Shown in pieces: positions 48,500 through 59,158 of a DNA stretch of 64,000 bases; position 1 is the stretch's first letter, and each line of letters begins with the position of its first letter. A program made the translations under genes and the position numbers. Under the pieces are notes generated by a model. That model was not told the origin of the DNA. It was given only the letters and a program-made list of their open reading frames with translations, and did not search any database. The DNA is from Welwitschia mirabilis (taxonomy: Eukaryota > Gnetophyta > Gnetopsida > Welwitschiales), in NCBI GenBank assembly GCA_051453625.1, contig JBOZIK010000001.1:186506740-186570739 (forward strand). The letters run 5' to 3'.

Positions 48500-48560
48500 G
48501 AAGGAGCATACTTATCACATTGGTAATGGATATTAAAGGCATAAAAATGATGTTATAACC
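48500..48560 (+). pseudogene. SIRE-like protease remnant
   Basis: After gag the sequence 'YHIGNGY' followed by a stop and 'RHKND' lies where copia elements have 'WYLDSGCSRHMTGD'. The catalytic D-S-G is lost (G-N-G). The rest of protease, and the integrase and RT that should follow, are not visible. Confidence 0.5.
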
Positions 48561-48699
48561 TAATGCAATAATGATCTATTTGTCACTATGACTATAAAAT
48601 CTAAAGACACTAAAGAACACACTAATTTGTATGGGCATTTGAAGATTGATCTTTGCACAATTAGGTAATAAAATTAGGTAACATCTTTAACATTTCAAA

Positions 48700-49250
48700 T
48701 CCATGGCATTTATCCTATGAGTTGAGATTATGACTAGATGTGATTTGTATAGTTAAAGCTTAAATTGTGTATGTCATTTTAATCTTCTTAAAGTACTATT
48801 CTTATGGTTATAATAGCTGTATATTCTTTTTAAAAAATCTATAAATGTTATTATGAACAACTTTAGCTTTGTTGACATCTCTAGTAAATATGTCTTAAAA
48901 TTTGTATATATCTTGGAATTAGAAATTTTGTCTTTTGTAGATGTCTTGAAAGGGTAGGTACGTCATTTCAAATTTTAGAATTATATTTCTTGGTTTTTTT
49001 AGATATCTTGATAAAAAGAAGATGTATTAGAAATTTTTTAACAATAAAAATCTTTGATGTTGTAGACATCTCCTCTTTGCATTTTAGACATCTTTAAATT
49101 TTGTAGCCTTTTAGACTATACTATTAGAAAAATAAAATGCATTAAAAGCTAGGGTTTTGACTCTTTTTAATAGCAAAAGAAACCACCATATCTTATTTTC
49201 AAGTCCTCACTTAACACATGTCTCTCTTAGATGATTTTTTAGACTAAATC
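48700..49250 (+). other. spacer inside the SIRE-like element
   Basis: This is non-coding AT-rich sequence. Between 48880 and 49090 it repeats the AGACATCT/AGATGTCT octamers seen in the LTRs. It separates the gag-protease remnant from the accessory ORF. Confidence 0.5.
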
Positions 49251-49379
49251 TTCTTTGATTTCTTAAGCTAGATGGCTTGCAGGTAAGAACATAGTAGTTT
49301 ATTAAGTATTTATATATTTTTTAATTTTTTTTTGTATTTTAGTTAATCTCTTATCAGTTTTTCATTTTAGTTTACAAAA

Positions 49380-51060
49380 ATAATAAGAAGAAAGATATCA
49401 AGAACTTTTAGGGATAAAAAATAAGCATCAAAACAAATCATATCATAATATAAATCTCAGTTCTATCATGAGGTAGTAGACAGAAGATTCATGGCTTTAC
49501 CAAGAGACTCTATTATTATATAAACAACCCTTGATTTTTAGAAGAGGCATAGAGAAGAGCTTATGAGTTATTTTATTTAGCTTGATTAAGAAATAATAGT
49601 TTAGCTGATTCAGCCTATTCTTGATCTAATGGTAAGAGACTTTTATGCAAACATACATGAAATTAATAATAGCATTGGTGGGTTTTAAACTCAAGTTAGA
49701 GGTACTAATTTGCATATCATTTCTAGTTTTATCAATTTTCCACTTGATATTAATGATATAAATGTTTTCCAATTTTACACTAATTCATTTAGAGAGATAT
49801 TTAGTTCTAGAATTGATAATGCATCTTGGTGTCAAATGAGCAATGTTTTAGTTAGTCACAATAGAGTGAATTTTGTTAAAGGCATTGAGAAGAAAGGTAT
49901 GATGCCTAATGCCTCTATTCTTGGTTTTTTAACTTTTTACAAAATTTTAGTTAGAGGATGTAGTTACATCTATTATAAACCTATGCAGACCTTTATTATC
50001 TATTATGTACTTATAGGTTTTTTGATAGATTTGGATTTTCTTTAATATATGGGTATCATCTCAATATTTCACAAGGGATAGTATTTAGGCTATCCATGTC
50101 TTATTAGCCTAGTCTTTAGTAGTGCAGATATTTTAGTATCCTAGGATAATCTCATACATCAAAATAAACCTTTAGTAGTATTTAATGAGAAAGGAAAATA
50201 ACCTATGATGCCAAGTGAGGGAACAAGTAGGATAACATCATAGATGTAAAGATCATTTTCTACTACTACTCATAGCTCTTTCTCAGTTGAAAAAAAGGGA
50301 CTAAAGGAAATTACAAAAATTGTTGGAAAAATTCAAAGAAATATTCTAAGGCTAAAAAAACATAAATCTATAGTAAATGAAGGTGAGGCACTAGTAAACA
50401 GTTGGAATTCAATGAGAACTGCCACATGGTTATACTAAGAGAAGGAGTCATAAGAAGAGGAGAAAGCAAGACCATCAATTCCATTTGGCATAGGCTATGA
50501 TTGAGGTAGGATAGTAGATTGTGAGTTCTCAAAGGAGTCTTTTAGAGATAAGGCATAGGATTAGAGGGAGTACTATACTCCCATAAAGGCACATGTGCAA
50601 GAGGATTCAAAGGCTCTAGGTCCTTCTAAGTAGAGGTTAACACTGTAGGAGATAGATTCTGAGAGATCAAATGTTAAACCTCTTATCTTTGATTGTCTTC
50701 ATTATAAGATTAGATTATGCCATGTTACATGTCCATCATCATCTTATTCCATAGTACAGTCAGCACCACCTAGACTTTCTTCACCTTTAGTTCTTGAACC
50801 ATCACCACCACCTTCACACTTAAAGCTAATGTAGGTAGAACCACTTTCATCCATTTAACTTCTATCATTATTTGTAGAGAATACCATCACTAGTTTCTTC
50901 AAGACCTATATCACTCCTCAAATGTCTCAATGTATGAGAAGATAGGTATTTAAGAGCCTTAGCGAGTCATTATAGCATCCTTCTAGGAAGACGCGCATTT
51001 CAATCCCCACTTCCTTATCATCATAGACCTAAACAATCTTCACCATTCATCATAGCAATT
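49380..51060 (+). pseudogene. accessory ORF resembling plant 'putative transposon protein' domain
   Basis: One frame is readable over long distances, including an open stretch of 111 codons (49710-50045). Upstream are 'FYHEVVDRRFMALPRD' and 'LMVRDFYANI' (about 49620-49655). The second closely matches the 'LVREFYAN' signature of the plant domain often called Transposase_32 or putative plant transposon protein (PF20167-like, from memory). It continues with 'VRGTNLHI', and after 50046 'GIISIFHKG'. The C-terminal part (50280-50900) is rich in K/E and then S/P ('LVLEPSPPPPSHLKL'). The function of this domain is unknown to me. It occupies the place of integrase-RT in this element. Stops include TAG and TAA at probable Q/W codons. 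Confidence 0.6.
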
Positions 51061-51099
51061 ATAGTAGTGAAGAAGGCCAAGGTAAGTAGTACATAAATG

Positions 51100-51917
51100 T
51101 TTTAGATTTTAGTGATTAAATCCTTTATTAATTTTCAAAAAGGGAAAATGTTTATAGTGAATTATTATTCGATCAGTTAAATTCTATAGCTTTTAAGTTG
51201 AGGGCACTCTATTAGGCTTGGAGTTTTTGATCATGAGATTTTGGATTAGATATATGAGTGTTATCATTTTTATTGATGCTTCGTTCTTAATGTTTTAGCA
51301 ATCATTTATGTTAATTAATACCTTTTTAATTTCATACCTATTAATACATATCTTATGTTTGATATGTTTCCCATTCTTAATATTGTGTTTTCGTTGGCAT
51401 ATTTTTAATATGAATACTCTAATTATTTGATGATTAAAAGGCTTTCATATGATGATAATACATTTTTACTTACTCTAATGTTTATTAATTATCATTTCTA
51501 TGAGCACATTATTTAGGATATAGTTTTGGCTAACGATTGAATTTCATGCTCTAAAATGGCATATTTGCATAAGTATATTATAGTATTGAGATTATCAAAT
51601 GTTTATGTACTTCACTTTTTACATATATCTGTGAATGAAGAATACAATGGTTTATCATTTATTTTTGTCTATTTTGTAAAGCTGCTTGAGTGATTCTTAA
51701 TATGTCTTATTTGGTTATTTAAGTGATATAGATATATAGGTATATAGACATAAATATAAAAGTTAATTTTCTAATTTTAAAATGGCACATATCATGATTA
51801 TTGTAACTAGTAATTAATGTGTATTTCTCTAGGATAAAATGTCTAATCTAAATTAAATAGTTGAGATTACACTAATAAAATTTGCTATGCTTTGGACATC
51901 ATTAAAAAGGAAAATAT
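51100..51917 (+). other. 3' non-coding end of the SIRE-like element
   Basis: No protein similarity is seen. It ends in 'catcattaaaaaggaaaata', the decayed form of the purine tract (..catcaaaaagggggaga) that precedes SIRE-type 3' LTRs. Confidence 0.6.
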
Positions 51918-53308
51918 TATTGGAANNNNNNNNNNNNNNNNNNNNNNNNNNNNNNNNNNNNNNNNNNNNNNNNNNNNNNNNNNNNNNNNNNNNNNNNNNN
52001 NNNNNNNNAATACTAGACTGTGATGGACCTTGAAAGATACATCTCACAAAAAGAATTAGATGCTAAATTTTAAAATTAACATATTTAATATATCTGAAAA
52101 ATTGAAGACATCTTAAGTAAAAACATCTAGAAATATGAAGACATCTTGCATGTACTAGAAAACAAATAGTAGGCTAAAAGACCATTACCATATTTAAGAT
52201 GATTGAACTAAGAGTTGAACTTGACACAAATGAAGATGTCTATAAAGTTGAAGACATCTATATTAATGTAAAATAGGTAATAGAGTCAAGTTGGTTTTTA
52301 ACTAATATCTTATGTTTCAAGTAAGATATTAACTTGTACATCATGGATTCATGATCACAAAGGTCTAAAGATACTACAGTGAAAATTTCATCAAAATCTA
52401 GATTAGTTGACTCAAGACATTTATAAAAGTGAAGATTTCTGAAATGAAGATGTTTATAAATTTCAAAGACATCTTAAACTAAATTTCATATCAATTAAAA
52501 ATTAAGTTATGCATCCAAATCATAAAAATTAACTATCTATTACATGAAAGTTATAAAATGAAATGGTTATCTTTCAAGCTTAGATGATTAGATATTCTTC
52601 AACCCTATAAAGCCTTGACAACATAGAGTAATGAAGAACGTTTTGGTACTTCATTTAATTAATCAAATATATATATGTTGAAAACCATGAGTTAAAGAAA
52701 CCTCTCATGAAGAAATTAAAGGATACATTGATAAGGAGATAATAGTATTTTATCTCTTACACTTGGATCTTTATTACTTCATTTTTCATTCATACTCATA
52801 ACAACAACAACAACGTTAAGAAGCTTACGTCTTAACCAAAGTAATATATTTGGGTTTGTTATTGTGTTGTATTTTTAATTTATATTGTGAACTATCTTAT
52901 TGATAAATACTATTATAAAGTTTAATTTCTTGAATATCAAATACTTTGTAAGAAAACCCTTGTAGGGTGGCATTTAACATTGTTCTTTTAGTTACTTGAT
53001 TGATGTAAGACTACTAGCAAGCTAGAAAACCACTATTCCCTTAAGGAGGAGAGAGTTATATCTTGCGAGAAGGCTCTGACTTATTATAAGATTAGTGGTA
53101 TGCTAAAAACCCACTATTTTCTTGTAAGTAAATAATAGCCATAGTGTGAGTAGAAGTTACGCTCTATGTGTGGATGTACTTGGGTTGGAAGCCATCTTAT
53201 TTAGTAAGGTATCTTGATTGTGCATTTTCATATAGTTTTGTTATTAGTTTTAATCTTTATTTAGCGAAACTCATTTACCTCTCCTTTCTAGGTTTAAATC
53301 AATCTTCA
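51918..53308 (+). repeat. SIRE-like 3' LTR
   Basis: It starts TATTGGAA (TGTTGGAA with a G-to-A change), is interrupted by an 83-N gap at 51926-52008, and ends '..aatcttca' before the target duplication GTTAT. It aligns with the 5' LTR from 'atactagacNNtgatgga' onward. The TATA box is eroded here. Confidence 0.83.
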
Positions 53309-53313
53309 GTTAT

Positions 53314-54290
53314 TTATCTTAAAATTTTCTAGTACCTTAAATACACTTGTTGACATGATAGAATTGTAAGATCTTAAAGGTATGGTAGTTTTTTTTCTCA
53401 ATTTTTTGAGCTCTTAGCTACACTTTTTAAGTACCTCCAAACCTTACCTAGGGCATGTTAAGAAAATTACCTTGGCTCATCATTTCAACTAATTGGAATT
53501 TATTAGTTGATATCCAATCATAAAATAAACTTATCTTCCTACTTGATTCAAACCCATATTGGGGACATTTTAATAATAGGTCTTTAAATTATTCTAAGGC
53601 ATGGAAAAATGTTTTATGATTCTTTTGTTGAAAATTCATGATTTATTTTCTTAAGGCATTTATCTTATAATTGGAAAATAATTTGGACATGAAATATTTA
53701 CTTAAATTAGTCCATGTTGTAATGGAAAAGGGTTTGAAGATGTATAACCAAGATTTCTCATTTTTGTTTAATGAAAAGAAAAATAAACTAAGCCTAAGTG
53801 AATCATTAGTATTAGGATACCAAGAAAAAAATTAATAGAACACATTTAGATCCTTTGATTGAAAGTATGAGTCCTTGGAGTCTAGTCCATGAAAATGAGG
53901 CAAGATTTGGATGGTTGAGGGCTTAAATTATAACCTTTGATTAATGGGTGATAACACTGTGCAAGAGGGTATTTCTAGACATCAAGGCTAGAGGTAATCA
54001 TGAAGGGCTTGCCTAGGTTAGTTAGTAGTAGCCGTGAGAGTAGACTGCTGTTTAGCCACTTCTTAGTTAAAATAGTAGGTCATTAATCTATCAATCATCT
54101 TCTAGTTAGAAAAAGATCCATTAAATAATTCTTGAAGATTAAGTGGATCATTCATATTTTACTAAGATTAATATAATGAGGTAGTTTGTTGATTAGTTTA
54201 ATTATTTTGGGAGGTTAACATTTAGTATCTTTGAGAATTATTGAACTTAATTTCTAGTTTCTTATATTCTTTTATGAGTGGTATCAGGAT
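53314..54290 (-). pseudogene. G3 Gag core
   Basis: On the minus strand a long collinear match to the gypsy Gag core (Retrotrans_gag) is readable. 'KSWLYIFKPFSITTW' (about 53690-53750) is followed by 'LSKYFMSKLFSNYKINALRK', then 'NFQQK', 'FKDLLLKCPQYGFE' and 'LVEMMSQGNFLN' (about 53470-53500). The order equals 'ksWLyslppgsItTWdeL..kFl.kFfp..ktnalrkeI.nFqQ...E.f.eaweRFkdLL..cPhhg'. It continues into 45155 across the nested copia. Confidence 0.85.
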
Positions 54291-54724
54291 CCATGTTGTT
54301 TTAGATTAATCTCTCAATTTTATCATAAGTCCAAGTCATGCAAAAACAAGTTTAGAATATTACAAGCAAGTTTGAGAAAGTTTTCAAGTTAAAATTCATA
54401 GATCTTATAAGTAAGTTTAGTTTCATAGGTTTGAAATGAGGTTCTATGAAAAATCAAGGATGTTTTAGGTCAAAAGGATAATGGTGCTGATGAGAAAATA
54501 TGGTATCATTGATTAGGTTTCAAGTTTCAAGTTTAAATTTTACAGAGAGGTTCATCAATCATGTGCAAAATGATTACAGTAAAAAGGTGTAATTAAATAA
54601 AACTAAAATAAAAATAATGAATAAAATTGAATCCCAACATTATCAAAATTATGGGAAAACTTTTTTAAAATATGTTTAATGCTTTAGTAGCAAAAATATA
54701 GAAACAAAAAGAAAAAATGCCAAA

Positions 54725-55222
54725 NNNNNNNNNNNNNNNNNNNNNNNNNNNNNNNNNNNNNNNNNNNNNNNNNNNNNNNNNNNNNNNNNNNNNNNNNNNN
54801 NNNNNNNNNNNNNNNNNNNNNNNNNNNNNNNNNNNNNNNNNNNNNNNNNNNNNNNNNNNNNNNNNNNNNNNNNNNNNNNNNNNNNNNNNNNNNNNNNNNN
54901 NNNNNNNNNNNNNNNNNNNNNNNNNNNNNNNNNNNNNNNNNNNNNNNNNNNNNNNNNNNNNNNNNNNNNNNNNNNNNNNNNNNNNNNNNNNNNNNNNNNN
55001 NNNNNNNNNNNNNNNNNNNNNNNNNNNNNNNNNNNNNNNNNNNNNNNNNNNNNNNNNNNNNNNNNNNNNNNNNNNNNNNNNNNNNNNNNNNNNNNNNNNN
55101 NNNNNNNNNNNNNNNNNNNNNNNNNNNNNNNNNNNNNNNNNNNNNNNNNNNNNNNNNNNNNNNNNNNNNNNNNNNNNNNNNNNNNNNNNNNNNNNNNNNN
55201 NNNNNNNNNNNNNNNNNNNNNN
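54725..55222. other. assembly gap of 498 N
   Basis: It lies in the G3 leader between gag and the primer-binding site. Nothing can be said about its content. Open reading frames that span it are artefacts. Confidence 0.95.
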
Positions 55223-55467
55223 CTTAAAATGAAACCTATAAACAAATGTTATACCTACACAAAACAAGCTAAAAAGTAATAAAAAAAACTTAAAGTAATC
55301 TATACTATTGTAATTTTCATTGGAATAACTAGTACCAACCACTAGAAGGAAAACTAAATACACAAAACAAAAAGGAAAAGGACTAGTTTAGGTATTAGTA
55401 GAAATAGGAGTAATACCCACTACTAGAGAAGTAAAAACTATGTATATAAACTACTACCATGCTATTA

Positions 55468-55485
55468 TCCTTGGTGATAATGCCA
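55468..55485 (-). promoter_or_regulatory. G3 primer-binding site, tRNA-Asp type, decayed
   Basis: The minus-strand TGGCATTATCACCAAGGA lies four bases inside the 5' LTR. Against TGGCGCCGTTGCCGGGGA all but one of the mismatches are C-to-T or G-to-A. Confidence 0.65.
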
Positions 55486-55489
55486 TCAA

Positions 55490-56783
55490 TAAAGTAAAGT
55501 AAACATGATTTAAAGCTAAGTTTACAATTACCTATCATTCTTTCTTAAGGATAATATGGGTTTAGATTCAAAATTATATTAGCTCAAAGTTAATGCAAGT
55601 TATAAGTTTTAAAGAAAAAATAAGAAAAACAAGTAATTTTTAAAGTTAAGTTGAACTTGATCTTGAGAAAGAAGGGAAGTAAACTAGCTTTAATATATCA
55701 CTAATTCATTCTTAAGTAGTCCTTCATTCTAATGTTGNNNNNNNNNNATTAATTCGTGGGTTATAATATCATTTGTAATATGAGAAATGGTGAATTTAAT
55801 TAATACTTTAGTTTTAAAACAATAGTATAAAGTAAGAACTCTAAGTACTTAAGATCTATAAAGCTAAAAGGACTTAGACTAGGTGATTACAAGGAATTTA
55901 CTCAACTAAAATGAACTTTCATGGTTGAAGTAGCTAACTAGAAATTCTAATTAAAATTTTTCTCATGAGATAAAATCAAAGAAAAATAATATAATTCATT
56001 GGAAAAAGGAATAACTTTACAAAAAAGAAAAAAAGAAGCAGAAAGGACTTCTTTGTAATACTAAAGACTAGCTTACTCCTCTAAAGAGTTGCTTAGAAAT
56101 CCATCAAAACTTGATGCGCTAAGGTTTTACAATTATCTAAGATAAATATAATATGATAAAGGGTTTAAGACCCTTTTATAGGAAGAAATAATGGAGAGGA
56201 ATGATTATAAACCCTTGGCTTATAGTATTAGATGGATGATTATAAATCATAACATTAGTTAGGATGGTTTGTCCTCTTCTACATTTGGTGAAGATGCTCA
56301 TGATGATGCTAACACTTGGCCCTAGAGTACTATAGATACTTTCAATCACTATCTATGTCATTTTTATTCACTTTCATCCTACTCATCCTACTAAATGTTT
56401 CTCTACAAGTCCTCACCCTCACTGCCATGTATTCTTAATAATGCAATTATTTTCTATATTGATCTAGTTCATAACTATATTTTGTTCAATTTTTTATGAC
56501 ATTTTAGAAATGTCAATTTGAAGGAATTTTGTACATATAGGCCAATAGCACTAATAGTCCTAACTACGGGCACTAATGTTTTAAGTTATTTGATTATTAG
56601 ATTAAGGTATTTCTTCTAATTGAGCATAATTCACTTTAAAATGTTATGGAAAATAGTAAAGTTCATAATTAATATAAAAATTAATATATGATGTGTTTTT
56701 ATGATAATAAATTATATTAATACCTTATATTAAGGTTAATTAGTCATTTGACTTTATCATAATGTCAATTTTACATGTTAATA
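55490..56783 (-). repeat. G3 5' LTR
   Basis: It pairs with 40865-42189. A TATA box (CCTATAAAAGG on the minus strand) is at 56172-56182. A 10-N gap lies at 55738-55747. On the minus strand it starts from the complement of 'atgttaata' and is followed outside by TTTAT. Confidence 0.8.
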
Positions 56784-58240
56784 TTTATGCATTAAGTATT
56801 TTGAAATATCATGTGTTAAGAATCTTGGATGTCAGTCATCCATTAAGCATCACAAAAATCCATTTATTAAGTCAAACAAAATCCTATATGTGAATTCTAA
56901 AAATGTCTTATCTAATCATAGGTTGATTAATGTAAATCATAAGGAAACCCAAGAAAAAAAATAAAAATAAAACTACATAAAGATCTTAAATTAATACTAT
57001 TTGGAAGGAGTACTAGTATGTAATAATGTTTTTTAATAAATCTTTTAATTGACATGTTAAAGGGAAAAAGCTTAGGTCTTCTTAGTTAAAGCACATTTTC
57101 TAAAATATAGAGAAAAGATACAAATGGAAAAAAACATAAACATAATTTTTTTATTCTAATAATTTAGTTGTGCTTGAAATAATAATTTCTTATATTCTTA
57201 TGATATTTTTACATGTATGTACATAATTATACATGTACACACATATAATTGGTACATATTGTATGAAAGGAAGAATTATTTCTAGTGAAAACAATGAACA
57301 CTTAAATGGAAAAAACTATTTTATGTTAATTATAATACATAGTACTTCTTATGATTACTCTTAAATATATAGGTAAGCCTTTTACATAGTTATAGATATT
57401 TATTGAAGAGCATTTAAATGCATTAAATTATGATGGAATTATGGAGAATGATATCTAATAAAAACCTCTTCATACATAAAGTGGATTATCCTCATAAGGA
57501 TGAATATGCTAAGCCAATAACTTCTCAAGGAAACTAATATCATAGCAAAGATACTAGTTGTTTTATTAATACACATTTATTAAATGATAAACCAAAAGAG
57601 GAATATTAGCATTAATACTTAACATTTAATGTTTGAGTTTTTGAATATTATAGGAGATACATAACTAATAAATATATAAAAATAATAAAAAAATTATTAA
57701 TAAATATGTCTTAACATGCTTTTAGTCCTTTCATAACATAACCAATCGTGTAGTTTTAGTTCTTGTAATAGTATTATAACCACAAATATTTTGAATAGTT
57801 ACATTTGGCTCTAGTAATTAAATGTCATAAAGAATTCATATTATTACATTTATTTTTATCATCAATTCATATATGATACATTTTTTATATATTGAGTTTT
57901 TTATTCTTCACTATTGTATTTCTTCAAAAATAAGTTATTTGTGTATCCATTATGTTCTATCCTTATATGCTATGAACATTTATGATGATTATTTAAATGT
58001 ATTGGTAAATCAATGTATCTAGTTTTGTTTTATGATGTAAACTTTAGGATGCTTCTAGTAAGTGAGGTAATAATAACTAGTATGAAAGTTTAAATAAAAT
58101 TGTAACGAAGATAAGAGGGTAAAGAGAAGTCATACTTTAGGAAAAAATGGATAAGATTTCATGGCTTGAAGCATATATAAAGGTATTATTAGTTGTTATT
58201 CCTTCATAACATTAAATTTAAGTATGATAGAATAAAGATG
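56784..58240. other. unrecognised AT-rich spacer right of G3
   Basis: No gene or repeat is recognised. A small imperfect hairpin 'ggatgtcagtcatcc' lies near 56829. Short AT-rich and 'acatgtacacacata' stretches around 57210-57250 are simple-sequence-like. Confidence 0.45.
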
Positions 58241-58249
58241 TAGTAACAT

Positions 58250-58850
58250 GCTTTCATGATGAGCAAAGAAAAACTAGAAATGAAACAAAACCTACTTGAA
58301 AGAACCTTCATAAGAATGAGAATGGATTGATAAGTAATAGAAAAAATACATCTTATTTTGCTAGAAAATATTCATATTTATTAGTAGATTGTATTTAAGA
58401 AATGGAAGCCTTGATCAAAGCAAATATTACAACTAAAGAAATTAAGGAAGTAGTGGCACAATTATAGAAGAGTCTATAATAAGAGAGAGTTTTCCATGAA
58501 AAGAAAAAAAATATAGACATGAAAAGATACATATATAACTTATTTACATTATTTTTTATTAAGACTTATTTACCAATTAGTATAATTTGTAATAACATGA
58601 AAAAAATAGTAAATGAATCTATTGCTAGATTATTTGAACTCTATACTTAGATTACTGAAATATAGTTAAGGGAAAAAATACCTGGGAACATTAGTAATTT
58701 GAGATTAGTTTTTTAGGATAAATTTATGATGTTTAACTTAAGAGAAATGGAAAATATAACTTAACTATCATTACATCCTAAGTGCAAATTAAGTGAAAAT
58801 ATTTTCAAAATAAGGAAAAAGGCCCAATGCCCTAAAATAAGAAGTAATTA
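58250..58850 (+). pseudogene. coding-like remnant, possibly LINE RT
   Basis: One plus-strand frame reads with few stops. It contains 'ANITTKEIKEVVAQL' (about 58420-58465), like the 'lT.eEIk.Av..l' segment of LINE ORF2. About 35 codons later comes 'TYLPISIICNNMKKIVNE' (about 58567-58620), which faintly resembles 'FRPISL.N..YKIisK'. The spacing is about half that of intact LINEs and the conserved 'KAPGPDG' block is missing. I regard it as a tentative fragment. Confidence 0.25.
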
Positions 58851-58859
58851 AATAAAACA

Positions 58860-59158
58860 TTAGCATATGACAAACATACATATGTTAGTGAAGGTAATAA
58901 TGCTACTATTATGGATATGTTTTTACTATGCTTTATATTTCTATAAATATTATGAGTTGGAAATATTATATCAGGATACAAATCCTGATGAAGAAAAATT
59001 GAACTTTTACTAGTAAATAACTAGGACTTCAATTTATAGTATAGTCCGAGTTTCATTCTTTTTAAGGGATAAATGTAGTAACGAAATAGTAAAAACACAT
59101 ATAAATTTGGTTTCCATAAATATCATAAAATAATTAGATACTATCAAATGAGATTATG
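58860..59158. other. unrecognised spacer
   Basis: No recognisable feature is seen between the coding-like remnant and the G3-related LTR. Confidence 0.4.

Larger units (their letters stand above)
45161..53308 (+). mobile_element. SIRE/Maximus-like copia element nested in G3
   Basis: 5' LTR 45161 to about 46539, primer-binding site 46542-46553, internal to 51917, 3' LTR 51918-53308. The target duplication GTTAT is exact (45156-45160 and 53309-53313). It starts TGTTGtaa, with a 'TTTTGATGAT' segment 14 bases in, and has the '(A)5GG' purine tract and TATTGGAA start at the 3' LTR. The 'attcacccc' end before the primer site is also typical of SIRE/Maximus LTRs. The internal region has gag and a protease remnant, but integrase, RT and RNase H are absent. 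Another ORF occupies the 3' half. Confidence 0.85.
40865..56783 (-). mobile_element. G3 gypsy element, gag-protease only, split by copia
   Basis: 3' LTR 40865-42189, 5' LTR 55490-56783, primer-binding site 55468-55485. The minus-strand internal region runs gag (53.3-54.3 kb), nested copia (45161-53308), end of gag and protease (43.7-45.15 kb), then about 1.5 kb without RT, RNase H or integrase before the 3' LTR. Flanks TTTAA and TTTAT are a decayed five-base target duplication. A 498-N gap (54725-55222) lies in the leader, so it does not explain the missing RT-integrase, which should lie between protease and the 3' LTR. Confidence 0.8.

Noticed and set aside
54280-54300. 'tggtatcaggatcca' resembling a copia primer-binding site on the plus strand
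   Set aside because: No LTR ends just upstream. The position falls at the start of the minus-strand G3 gag, and the match stops after nine bases.
54665-55363. Open frames of 171-232 codons across the 498-N gap
   Set aside because: The open length comes from unknown bases; the flanking sequence is the non-coding leader of G3.
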